The notes beneath the pieces are model-generated. The model did not search any database, was not told the origin of the DNA, and saw only the letters and a list, made by a program, of their open reading frames with translations. DNA of 26,340 nt from an uncultured Eubacterium sp. (lineage in GTDB: Bacteria; Bacillota; Clostridia; Lachnospirales; Lachnospiraceae), in NCBI GenBank assembly GCA_905236735.1, contig CAJOOU010000084.1, positions 1-26,340 on the forward strand. The letters are read 5' to 3'. The translations under genes and the position numbers were made by a program. Of the stretch, positions 16,185 to 23,220 are shown one piece after another (the stretch's first letter is position 1; each line of letters opens with the position of its first letter).

Positions 16185-16223
16185 AAAAATAACGGAATGC
16201 TCTCCTGCATCCCGTTATTTTTT
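16185..16223 (-). terminator. terminator of the gltX-DUF1292-DUF5662 operon
   Basis: AAAAATAACGGaATGC pairs with GCATcCCGTTATTTTT around a six-base loop, with one mismatch. On the minus strand it ends in a run of Ts. The stop codon of the DUF5662 gene (16215-16217) lies within its ascending arm. It sits just upstream of the che promoter. Confidence 0.82.
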
Positions 16224-16760
16224 ATGCAATATTTCATTTTTAACATATTTAAATGCCACATCCTCGCCCTGTTCAGCCAGGACAGTAAGCATCTTGTGCA
16301 GTAACGCCTCAGTCTCTTCATGCATAAGGGTATGGGCCCTGCCCTTTTCATAATACTCAAGCGCCGTAGCGTCGGTGTAACTGTCTTTGTGATAGATTTT
16401 GGACGCGGCTATCCTGTCGGCAAACATTTCCGCCACATATTTCTCCGGCATCTTCATTCCGGCAAGCACAAATCCGCTCTTTTTTTCGGTATCTATGGAA
16501 TAATCTATCCAGTATTCCAAATGATGCTTGTTTCTGCCCTTATGATGGAGCCATGACGCAGAATATCCTTCCGCCTTTCTCTGGGCATCATTAGGGCTTC
16601 TGTCTCCCTGATAATACTTGCAGCCCGCCCAAAATTCCACAGGTGAAAACTTTGAAAGGTCATGAGTTATCCCCTGCCAGTACAGCCCCATCTTAAAGCA
16701 GCCCCCGGCAACAAGTATCTTATGTTTCATCACCGTACAAAAATGCTTCCAAATGTTCAT
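16215..16760 (-). CDS. DUF5662 family protein
   Basis: Protein of 181 residues that I recognise as the DUF5662 family of unknown function, common in Clostridia and phages. Near the N-terminus it has His12, WQGITHDLSKFSPVEF (28-43) with an HD pair at 33-34, a KYYQGDRSP segment (48-56), and the histidine-rich LHHKGRNKHHLEYW at 71-84. The His and HD spacing resembles a metal-dependent HD-type hydrolase, but that is inference. No signal peptide or membrane segment. It starts two bases after the DUF1292 stop codon and has only a weak ribosome binding site, so it is probably translated by coupling. Last gene of the gltX operon. Confidence 0.8.
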   Translation of the reverse strand: MNIWKHFCTVMKHKILVAGGCFKMGLYWQGITHDLSKFSPVEFWAGCKYYQGDRSPNDAQRKAEGYSASWLHHKGRNKHHLEYWIDYSIDTEKKSGFVLAGMKMPEKYVAEMFADRIAASKIYHKDSYTDATALEYYEKGRAHTLMHEETEALLHKMLTVLAEQGEDVAFKYVKNEILHKK

Positions 16761-16762
16761 AA

Positions 16763-17071
16763 CTATTCCATCTCGTCAAACATCATCTCGTCAAGGATTT
16801 CATCAAATCTGTCGGATACTATTTCGTATTCTTCATCATCCTCGATGTTGTCCAGTACGCCTTCACCGTCTTCATCTTCACTGTAGCGGTAAATAAATAC
16901 CTCACCGTCTTCGTTTTCATCATTTTCATCCAGTGGAAGAATCGCTATATAATCTCTTTCTCCTGCCTCGAAAATCGTAAGCGGCTTGCATTCCAAAGCA
17001 GAGCCGTCATCGAGTTCAAGTGTAATCCTTACATCATCAGCGTCCTCCGGACGCAAAACATCATCTGCCAT
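16763..17071 (-). CDS. DUF1292 domain-containing protein (YrzB-like)
   Basis: Acidic protein of 102 residues. The central ITLELDDGSALECKPLTIFE and RDYIAILPLDENDENEDGE segments and the following VFIYRYSEDEDGEG are typical of DUF1292, a small family found widely in Firmicutes with no established biochemical role. Roughly a third of the residues are Asp or Glu. The start follows AAAGGAGG. It is 14 bp downstream of gltX, clearly in the same transcript. No catalytic motif or membrane segment is seen. Confidence 0.85.
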   Translation of the reverse strand: MADDVLRPEDADDVRITLELDDGSALECKPLTIFEAGERDYIAILPLDENDENEDGEVFIYRYSEDEDGEGVLDNIEDDEEYEIVSDRFDEILDEMMFDEME

Positions 17072-17085
17072 AAAAACCTCCTTTC

Positions 17086-18543
17086 TTATCCTATCTCATT
17101 TTCAAGTTTGGCTATTGCCGCCTTAATTCTCTTAACGCTCTCTTCTTTACCTATAACCTCCATTATTTCGGTAGCTCCTCCCGGTGTCATCTGTTTACCG
17201 GAAACCGCAACCCTTATGGGCCACATGGCAAAGCCGTTCTTACATCCTTTCTTCTCAATATATCCCTTAAGCGTAGCAAAAAGAGCATCGTTTGAATAAT
17301 CGCACTGCTCTTCAAAAAGAGGAAGCAGCTCCCTTAAAACTTCAAGAGAACTTTCTGCCGTAGTCTTCATTTTTTTATGGGTATACATTTCTATATCATA
17401 CTGCGGCACTTCTTCAAAGAAGTCAATTATTTCATCTATGTCCGGATAAATCTCTATCCTTGTTCTTACCATCTCAGCTATTTTGTGAAGATCGTAATCC
17501 TTTGTTACAGTCTTTTTAATATACGGAAGGGCTTTTTCGTAGAACGCCTCCGGCTCCATCGCCTTAAAATACTCTCCGTTCATCCATTTAAGCTTTGTAA
17601 TATCAAAAACTGACGGAGATTTGTTAATTCTCCTGTAATCAAACTCCCTTACCAGATCTTCAAGGGAGAATATTTCGTTGTCGCCTTCCGGACTCCATCC
17701 CAAAAGCGCCACAAAATTTACGACAGCCTCCGGTAAAAATCCCTGATTTATAAGATCTTCATATGATGCATGACCGCTTCTTTTGGAAAGTTTGTTATGG
17801 TCTTCGTCTGTAATAAGCGGGCAGTGAATGTAAACCGGTACCTCCCATCCAAAGGCCTCATATATTCTGTTATATTTAGGTGCCGAAGAAAGGTATTCAT
17901 TACCTCTGACAACATGGGTTATATTCATTGTATGGTCGTCTACAACATTGGCAAAGTTATATGTAGGATATCCGTCCGATTTTATAAGAATAAGGTCCTC
18001 AAGTTCGGCATTTTCAACTGTGATATCCCCGTAAATAACATCTGTAAATGTGGTGGTGCCCTCCGTCGGCATATTGAATCTTATAACATAAGGCTTGCCG
18101 GCTGCAAGGTTTGCCTCTACCTCTTCTTTAGACAAATGAAGACAGTGTTTATCATATATGGACATTTCCTTGCCGTTAATTGTCTGTTTAAGAGAGCTCA
18201 ATCTTTCTTCATCACAAAAGCAGTAATATGCATCGCCCTTTTCAATGAGCTGTTTGGCATATTTAAGATATATTCCCCGGCTTTGACGCTCACTTTGTAC
18301 ATAAGGGCCGTATCCTCCGTCCTTATCCGGACCTTCATCCGATTCAAGTCCTGTCTCTTTAAGTGTTTTATATATAATATCAAGTGCTTCGGGAACATAT
18401 CTCTCCTGATCCGTATCTTCAATACGGAGCATAAATGTTCCTCCCGCATGTTTTGCAATAAGATATGCATAAAGCGCTGTTCTTAAATTTCCTACATGCA
18501 TCCTGCCGGTGGGGCTCGGTGCAAATCTGGTCCTGACTTCCAT
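17086..18543 (-). CDS. gltX: glutamate--tRNA ligase
   Basis: Protein of 485 residues, a class I aminoacyl-tRNA synthetase that charges tRNA-Glu (and often tRNA-Gln in Firmicutes, followed by GatCAB amidation). The HIGH-type motif is FAPSPTGRMHVGN at 7-19, the acceptor-binding segment LRIEDTDQERYV lies at 39-50, and the KMSKS-type loop is HNKLSKRSG at 249-257. A CFC pair and a downstream cysteine near 108-134 fit the zinc site of bacterial GluRS. The start ATG follows TAGGAG. Upstream are two TATAAT hexamers (minus strand, 18561-18590) without convincing -35 boxes, so its promoter is not pinned down. Confidence 0.97.
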   Translation of the reverse strand: MEVRTRFAPSPTGRMHVGNLRTALYAYLIAKHAGGTFMLRIEDTDQERYVPEALDIIYKTLKETGLESDEGPDKDGGYGPYVQSERQSRGIYLKYAKQLIEKGDAYYCFCDEERLSSLKQTINGKEMSIYDKHCLHLSKEEVEANLAAGKPYVIRFNMPTEGTTTFTDVIYGDITVENAELEDLILIKSDGYPTYNFANVVDDHTMNITHVVRGNEYLSSAPKYNRIYEAFGWEVPVYIHCPLITDEDHNKLSKRSGHASYEDLINQGFLPEAVVNFVALLGWSPEGDNEIFSLEDLVREFDYRRINKSPSVFDITKLKWMNGEYFKAMEPEAFYEKALPYIKKTVTKDYDLHKIAEMVRTRIEIYPDIDEIIDFFEEVPQYDIEMYTHKKMKTTAESSLEVLRELLPLFEEQCDYSNDALFATLKGYIEKKGCKNGFAMWPIRVAVSGKQMTPGGATEIMEVIGKEESVKRIKAAIAKLENEIG

Positions 18544-18631
18544 TTTTGTTTCTCCTAAATATTATATTAAATTCGTAAACTATATTATATTACCAAAAAT
18601 ATATTAAAAAATCTATATCACTTCCCATTAT

Positions 18632-18645
18632 TTTTATGATAGAAT
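18632..18645 (+). promoter_or_regulatory. putative extended -10 element of the EamA transporter gene
   Basis: TTTTATGATAGAAT provides a TGA-TAGAAT extended -10 about 31 bp before the ATG. No good -35 box is present at 16-18 bp. The identical 14-mer occurs at 23173-23186 upstream of gltA. Confidence 0.4.
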
Positions 18646-18676
18646 ATCTTTTGTTGCTTACTAAAAGGAGGAAATC

Positions 18677-19558
18677 ATGTCAAATCAGGCAAAACACTCA
18701 ATTATGCTTGTTATCTGTGCCTTTATCTGGGGTACCACCTTTGTTGCACAAAGTGTAGTAACCGACGATATGGGGGCATTTACATACAACTTTTCCCGTT
18801 CCGTAATAGCCTGCATCTTTATTTCATTTGTAATAAGGATATTCGACAGAAAAAAGATAGTAACCCGCCCTCCACAAAACTCCAAAGAGAGGCTTTACAA
18901 TATTAAAGGCGGACTCGTATGCGGCAGTATCCTTACTTTCGGAATGTTTTTCCAGCAGTATGGTCTGGGATTTACGACAGTCGAAAAGGCCGGCTTCCTT
19001 ACCACCCTTTATATCATCCTTGTGCCGATTGTCGGTATTTTTATGGGACATAAATCAACCGTATATATATGGATAAGCGTCGTTTTGTCATTGGCCGGCC
19101 TCTACCTTTTATGTATAAGTGAGACCTTAAGCCTCGCAAAGGGCGACCTTATTATGATAATATCCGCCATTATATATACGGCTCAGATACTTGCGATAGA
19201 CCATTACTCTCCCAATGTTGACGGAGTCAGGATGTCTTTCTACCAGTTTATGGTTGTGGCCGCAGAATCCTTCGTCCTTATGATAATATTCGAGACTCCC
19301 CGCATAAGTGTAATAATTTCCTGCATTATACCTATACTCTATGCCGGAATACTTTCAAGCGGTATAGCCTACACATTACAGATTCTCGGACAGGCCAACT
19401 TAAACCCCGCAATAGCAAGTGTAATAATGAGTCTTGAATCGGTATTCTCAGCTCTGTCCGGATGGCTGATTTTACATGAGCGGCTGACATTTAAAGAGCT
19501 GATCGGATGTGTATGTATCTTTATAGCAGTGCTTTTGGCACAAAAAAGAAAAGACTGA
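18677..19558 (+). CDS. DMT superfamily (EamA domain) transporter
   Basis: Integral membrane protein of 293 residues with about ten predicted transmembrane helices arranged as two EamA repeats (about 8-148 and 152-290). Family landmarks are AFIWGTTFVAQS at 15-26, the AGFLTTLYIILVPIVGIFMG segment ending repeat one, and ASVIMSLESVFSALSGWLIL in repeat two, all typical of drug/metabolite exporters. The start ATG follows AAAGGAGGAAATC. It is a single gene, divergent from gltX and convergent with the acetyltransferase gene. The substrate cannot be inferred; this family exports amino acids, nucleosides or other metabolites. Confidence 0.9.
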   Translation: MSNQAKHSIMLVICAFIWGTTFVAQSVVTDDMGAFTYNFSRSVIACIFISFVIRIFDRKKIVTRPPQNSKERLYNIKGGLVCGSILTFGMFFQQYGLGFTTVEKAGFLTTLYIILVPIVGIFMGHKSTVYIWISVVLSLAGLYLLCISETLSLAKGDLIMIISAIIYTAQILAIDHYSPNVDGVRMSFYQFMVVAAESFVLMIIFETPRISVIISCIIPILYAGILSSGIAYTLQILGQANLNPAIASVIMSLESVFSALSGWLILHERLTFKELIGCVCIFIAVLLAQKRKD

Positions 19559-19571
19559 TAAACAGCCTTTT
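19549..19571. terminator. weak bidirectional terminator between convergent genes
   Basis: AAAAGaCTG and CAGcCTTTT form a nine-position stem with one mismatch and a five-base loop, A-rich on one side and T-rich on the other. It overlaps the stop of the EamA gene and lies between it and the convergent acetyltransferase gene. Confidence 0.4.
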
Positions 19572-19587
19572 CGTTTATACGCTTCGC

Positions 19588-19602
19588 TTAAACTCAGTCG
19601 GA
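19588..19602 (+). repeat. solo copy of the left-edge terminal repeat
   Basis: TTAAACTCAGTCGGA differs at one of 15 positions from the terminus at 16-30. It contains the TGA stop of the acetyltransferase gene. A CG-rich flank (CGCTT here, GAGCG there) precedes both. Confidence 0.5.
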
Positions 19603-20100
19603 TAAGACTATATCCATATCGTGCCATACTTCTTTGCCCCATACGGACGCTGAAATGCCAAGGTCTTTAAATCCCATTTTTTCATACATTTTAATCTTTT
19701 CATCGTGACAGGTAAGCACCATCCTGTCTGCCCCGAGATTTTGGGCCAGATTGCAGTATTTTTTGACTATTTCGGTTGCAAGATGGGCTCCTCTGTACTC
19801 AGGTCTTACATCAAGTCCCAAAAGCATAACATTTTTTTCACCCGGAATGTGGGTATTTATATCTGTAAAGAATTCGTCCCTGAAAACGGTCTCATTTGTG
19901 GAAATTCCGTTTAAAAATCCTGCAATTTTCCCTTTCTCTTTATCGAAGGCGACAAGAAAATACTCCGGAGCCTTTTCAATCCTTTCTATCATATTTTCTC
20001 TTTTGCAGGCCTCATTCGGTGGGAAACAAATCATTTCAATTTCCACAGCTTCTTCCGCTTCTTCTCTTTTGATGCTTCTGAATTCAAATACTTCGTCCAT
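19594..20100 (-). CDS. GNAT family N-acetyltransferase, arylalkylamine-acetyltransferase-like
   Basis: Protein of 168 residues. The acetyl-CoA binding motif A is LGLDVRPEYRGAHLATEIV at 94-112, and the closing YEKMGF is at 139-144. The N-terminal MICFPPNEACKRENM and APEYFLVAF segments resemble the bacterial serotonin/arylalkylamine N-acetyltransferase-like branch of the GNATs. The substrate is unknown. The ATG at 20100 was chosen because AAAGGATAG lies at good spacing; a TTG eight codons earlier would run further into yihY. Even so the gene overlaps the 3' end of yihY by 17 bp, indicating coupling. Its stop lies in a copy of the left-edge repeat. Confidence 0.88.
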   Translation of the reverse strand: MDEVFEFRSIKREEAEEAVEIEMICFPPNEACKRENMIERIEKAPEYFLVAFDKEKGKIAGFLNGISTNETVFRDEFFTDINTHIPGEKNVMLLGLDVRPEYRGAHLATEIVKKYCNLAQNLGADRMVLTCHDEKIKMYEKMGFKDLGISASVWGKEVWHDMDIVLSD

Positions 20101-21034
20101 TTTTTCTATCCTTTCTTTCTGCAATATATTTTCTGCCCTCGGACATTACAGCCTCAACATGCAGAGGAACCGGTACTCTATTGGGATCGATATGTTTAAC
20201 ATGATAAGCCCATCCGTAATGTATCATATAATTAATCATGGGCTGTACCATGGCGCAAACAAAGAATATTATCATACCTGTATATAGCCACAGCATTATC
20301 AAAAGTACGGCTACCATACTCCCGTAAATCGAAAATCCGTTAAAGACCTTTACATATACCGCAAGCAGATTGGTAAATATCATCCATGCCACCGCACAGA
20401 AAAACCCACTCGCGAGCTGGCTTTTAAAGGTATTTTTCTGATTTGGCAGTCCCGTAAAAGCCGCCGTAAACAGTACCACCAAAAGTGCAAATGCAAGCAA
20501 AAACCTTAAAGTCATAAATACCGTTACAATAAAAGGGGTTTCATTAAATTTATAAACAATATGGATAAAGCTGCGTATCTGGCTGCCGTATACAATGAAT
20601 ACAACAATAAAAAACAGGCTGATAAGCAAAATAAAGGTTTCTACCATAGCCTGAAACCTCAGATAAAAATAATTCCTGTTTTCCGGAATTTCCCTGACAC
20701 AGTTGAGTCCGTAAGTAATCCCCTGCACACTCTTTGCCGCAGACCAAAGCGCTGCCACGGCGGAAAACGATACTATACCTATCGAATGGCTGTAAAGCTC
20801 ATCTATAAGAACCGAAACCGCCTCCTCGGCAAAATGAGGCACATACCTGCGAAACATTTCGATAAGCACGGTCTCATCAAGGCTCATATACCTGATTATT
20901 GAAATAAGGAACATAAGAAAAGGTATAAAAGACATCAAAAGAAAGAATGCCGACTGAGCAGCATGTCCCGTTACCTTAAACCTCATAAATCTCGGAATTG
21001 TTCCGTAAATGTATTCTTTAACTTTCTTTTTCAT
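20084..21034 (-). CDS. YihY/BrkB family inner-membrane protein
   Basis: Protein of 316 residues with about six transmembrane helices (roughly 25-50, 88-108, 131-156, 175-200, 208-232 and 240-268) and a basic cytoplasmic C-terminus. The family motifs GHAAQSAFFLLMSFIPFLMF near the start, FSAVAALWSAAKSVQGITYG in the middle and FSIYGSMVAVLLIMLWLY in the fifth helix region identify the YihY/virulence factor BrkB family, once misannotated as ribonuclease BN. Function is not established. The ATG follows TGAGGTAAG. It lies downstream of the 6S RNA gene, with no obvious promoter of its own. Confidence 0.9.
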   Translation of the reverse strand: MKKKVKEYIYGTIPRFMRFKVTGHAAQSAFFLLMSFIPFLMFLISIIRYMSLDETVLIEMFRRYVPHFAEEAVSVLIDELYSHSIGIVSFSAVAALWSAAKSVQGITYGLNCVREIPENRNYFYLRFQAMVETFILLISLFFIVVFIVYGSQIRSFIHIVYKFNETPFIVTVFMTLRFLLAFALLVVLFTAAFTGLPNQKNTFKSQLASGFFCAVAWMIFTNLLAVYVKVFNGFSIYGSMVAVLLIMLWLYTGMIIFFVCAMVQPMINYMIHYGWAYHVKHIDPNRVPVPLHVEAVMSEGRKYIAERKDRKNGRSI

Positions 21035-21074
21035 CTTACCTCAAAAGCTCCGTAAGAATACGGAAGGTTTTTTC

Positions 21075-21104
21075 TAAAAAGAAAGCTGCCAAGTACTGGC
21101 AGCT
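21075..21104 (-). terminator. intrinsic terminator of the 6S RNA gene
   Basis: AGCTGCCA and TGGCAGCT form a perfect eight-bp stem with a five-base loop (21084-21104), followed on the minus strand by TTTCTTTTT. It directly follows the 6S RNA and may also end read-through transcripts from pckA. Confidence 0.85.
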
Positions 21105-21109
21105 TAATC

Positions 21110-21297
21110 TTCGTTTTTCCCCGGGATGCCGTCCCTAATGTTTTGACTCCTAGCAAAGCTAGGTGGGTAACCGCAACCCTTCTCTTTGTCTTCCTCCGGT
21201 AAATCAAGGCCTGACATCGATGAGGCAATAATAGGAATCCCGTTTAAAGTAAATGTAGGTTCAAAACTATTAGGCGTTATATCGCACATCTCAGGTT
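21110..21297 (-). ncRNA. ssrS: 6S RNA
   Basis: About 180-190 nt RNA between pckA and yihY. 6S RNA mimics an open promoter and sequesters SigA-RNA polymerase in stationary phase. Its 5' end reads CCTGAGATGTGCG and its 3' end GGCATCCCGGGG, which pair to form the closing stem with one A-C mismatch; the same ends in E. coli 6S are CTGAGATGTTCG and GGCATCTCGGAG. The interior holds further local hairpins (GGGT...ACCC and CCTAGC TTT GCTAGG near 21150-21180) flanking the region expected to form the central bubble. A strong promoter and a terminator frame it. A 61-codon reading frame crosses it but has no ribosome binding site. Ends are estimated. Confidence 0.85.
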
Positions 21298-21303
21298 AGT
21301 TAT

Positions 21304-21332
21304 ATTATAAAATATCTATGCTAATTCGTCAA
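21304..21332 (-). promoter_or_regulatory. SigA promoter of the 6S RNA gene, -35 inside pckA
   Basis: TTGACG (21327-21332), a 17-bp spacer and a perfect TATAAT (21304-21309) on the minus strand. The -35 hexamer lies in the last codons of pckA. The predicted start is 21296-21297, immediately before the ACCTGAGATG 5' end of 6S RNA. Confidence 0.8.
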
Positions 21333-23025
21333 CCACCTTCTGAATAGCTTCAAGAGCATCATCAGGAAGTTTATCATAGCCTTCGTCGTTATTGGCAAAT
21401 CCCATAACGGCATCCACCCTGTTTTGCATAGCGCTCTTTAAAGCAGCCTTGTACTCAGGGTCTGAAAGATCAGGTGTAAAGTCTCCTGTCTTACCGTTCC
21501 AGTCATACATAATCTCAATATCTTCGAACGGTCCCCATTTCTCGAATTTTGCCTTGCCTTCAACTATGGTCTCTAAGATTCCGAGCGTATCTTCCTTCTC
21601 GCACTTATGTCCCATAAAATCACCTGTGTTTACTATGTAGCAGGCAACATTCTTTTCTTCCACAAGCTTTTTGAATTTCTCATAGTCATTTGCAAGCGGA
21701 TATGTTCTGAACGGGTTGGCATAAGGCACAATACGAAGTGCGTTCATATCGGTACCCTTCTTTACTCTCTCCGCTGAAGATGTTTTGGTGGCAAGGGTTG
21801 CTCCCATTACCGCCGCAAGGGATGCGCCCTTAAGCTTAACTACCGGCGGAATTGCAGGGTCTTTCATTATCCAGAAAATCGCATTTACCGGAGCATCAAT
21901 CTTATCCACCCTGTTCGGTGACCAGAGCTTTGATTTGATTGCGCGGCCGTTTCCGTTCCTTATATCTTCGGTAACTATCTGTATCTTGCCGTTTTCATCC
22001 ATTGTAGCTGAGCAGTTCTGTACCGTAAGAAGATACTCATTGTCTGCGCAGCCCGTAGGATAATCGTTTGTTTTGTCAAAATATGTAGGTTCAAGAGCAA
22101 TGGATGCACAGGTATCGGAATTTATAATAAAGGCATCATCATGAAGGACCTTGATTGACGGATATTTGTTTCCGTGCTTTGCATGTGTGAGCGTTGATTT
22201 GCCCGAACCCGAAAGTCCGTAAACCGATGCTACATATTTAGAACCGTCTGCCAGGGTATACTCCTTCTGTCCGCCATGGCAGGATGCATATCCGTTTCTG
22301 TTGGCTATCGCCCACGCCATTGTAAGAGTACCCTTTTTGTGCTCTCCGAAATACTTCATTCCAAGGATTGCGGCACAGTTCTGCTCGGTATCGAAATAAC
22401 ACAATGTAAGAGGGTCCGAAAGGCAGCTGTAATCAACATCGGGTGCCTCATGCGGTGCCCACTGGGGATCTGAGAAAATATAAATATCCGGCTCATTTCC
22501 ACCGCCTACCGGCTGGGAGTTTTTGTACATTCTGACATATTCATCAGACATATACTGGAAGTTAAGCATCCAGTTATAGAGAAGGTTCTCCTCTCCTTCC
22601 GGTATAAGAAGGTGGGCTTTAACCATAAACTCCGGATCAAGACCGACAAAACACTCGGCATGATAGAGAGTTTTCCATCTTGTTTCGTAAACAGCATCCA
22701 TAACAACCTTGTCAAGTGCCGTTTCATCTACCCCCGGATGGCCTTTGATTCTTCTGGCCTGGGCATATCTTCCCGTTACGGCTCCGTCGTTAAAAAGAAG
22801 CACTTTTGCATCTTTTTCAAGGCCGAAAAGTTCTCCGTCCTTTACAGGCATATCGGTAACTATTGTTCCCGGAGAGTTTTTGGCAAGCTCATAAGCCTCC
22901 TTTAATGTGTTGACTTTTACAACATTATTTCCGTAATAAGCCGCTTCTATTATGGAACGCGTCTTTGAAAATCCGACTTTTCCTTTTCCGATTTCGCTAA
23001 TCGGATAATAAGCCTTTGTAGACAT
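21316..23025 (-). CDS. pckA: phosphoenolpyruvate carboxykinase (ATP)
   Basis: Protein of 569 residues, slightly longer than the typical 520-540. It interconverts oxaloacetate plus ATP with phosphoenolpyruvate, CO2 and ADP; in fermenters it often runs toward oxaloacetate. The kinase P-loop is YGLSGSGKSTLTHAKHGN at 269-286, and metal-binding Asp residues lie in VLHDDAFII at 293-301. Substrate-site elements include CHGGQKEYTLADGSKY (249-264) and RNGNGRAIKSKLWSPNRVD. The start ATG follows AGGAGGAAGATGTAA. It is divergent from gltA and has its own promoter. There is no terminator between its stop and the 6S RNA gene. Confidence 0.96.
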   Translation of the reverse strand: MSTKAYYPISEIGKGKVGFSKTRSIIEAAYYGNNVVKVNTLKEAYELAKNSPGTIVTDMPVKDGELFGLEKDAKVLLFNDGAVTGRYAQARRIKGHPGVDETALDKVVMDAVYETRWKTLYHAECFVGLDPEFMVKAHLLIPEGEENLLYNWMLNFQYMSDEYVRMYKNSQPVGGGNEPDIYIFSDPQWAPHEAPDVDYSCLSDPLTLCYFDTEQNCAAILGMKYFGEHKKGTLTMAWAIANRNGYASCHGGQKEYTLADGSKYVASVYGLSGSGKSTLTHAKHGNKYPSIKVLHDDAFIINSDTCASIALEPTYFDKTNDYPTGCADNEYLLTVQNCSATMDENGKIQIVTEDIRNGNGRAIKSKLWSPNRVDKIDAPVNAIFWIMKDPAIPPVVKLKGASLAAVMGATLATKTSSAERVKKGTDMNALRIVPYANPFRTYPLANDYEKFKKLVEEKNVACYIVNTGDFMGHKCEKEDTLGILETIVEGKAKFEKWGPFEDIEIMYDWNGKTGDFTPDLSDPEYKAALKSAMQNRVDAVMGFANNDEGYDKLPDDALEAIQKVVDELA

Positions 23026-23076
23026 TTACATCTTCCTCCTGTTGCAGATAATGGTTTGTTTTAACTACCATAGAGT

Positions 23077-23105
23077 ATTGTAATAAAAAAAAATAAGTTT
23101 TACAA
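23077..23105 (-). promoter_or_regulatory. SigA-type promoter of pckA
   Basis: TTGTAA (23100-23105), a 17-bp A/T spacer and TACAAT (23077-23082) on the minus strand. It gives a leader of about 45 nt before the pckA ATG. Confidence 0.65.
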
Positions 23106-23156
23106 CATAAAATGCATAAGAGTTATAAACTTTTTATTAACATTTACCCTTACGGC

Positions 23157-23186
23157 TTGAACGGACATTTGCTTTTATGATAGAAT
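23157..23186 (+). promoter_or_regulatory. promoter of gltA with overlapping palindrome
   Basis: TTGAAC (23157-23162), an 18-bp spacer and TAGAAT (23181-23186) with an upstream TGA extension. The -10 forms the left arm of the inverted repeat TAGAAT-CA-ATTCTA (23181-23194), a possible operator over the start region. Confidence 0.55.
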
Positions 23187-23220
23187 CAATTCTAACATTG
23201 TGACAGGAAAGGGGTATTTT

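Noticed and set aside
17770..18486. 238-codon plus-strand reading frame opposite gltX
   Set aside because: It is a shadow of the well-conserved gltX coding strand with no ribosome binding site and low-complexity composition.
21049..21064. Small hairpin TCCGTA-AGAA-TACGGA upstream of yihY
   Set aside because: A six-bp stem followed by Ts only on the plus strand, where no gene ends; considered too weak to call a terminator or attenuator.
21140..21185. Resemblance to a c-di-GMP-I riboswitch (GCAAAGC and GGTAACC-like strings on the plus strand)
   Set aside because: The closing stem and conserved aptamer core are missing, the strand is wrong for yihY, and the hairpins belong to the 6S RNA.
21104..21289. 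61-codon minus-strand reading frame between pckA and yihY
   Set aside because: It overlaps the 6S RNA exactly, has no ribosome binding site before its ATG, and its sequence is explained by conserved 6S structure.
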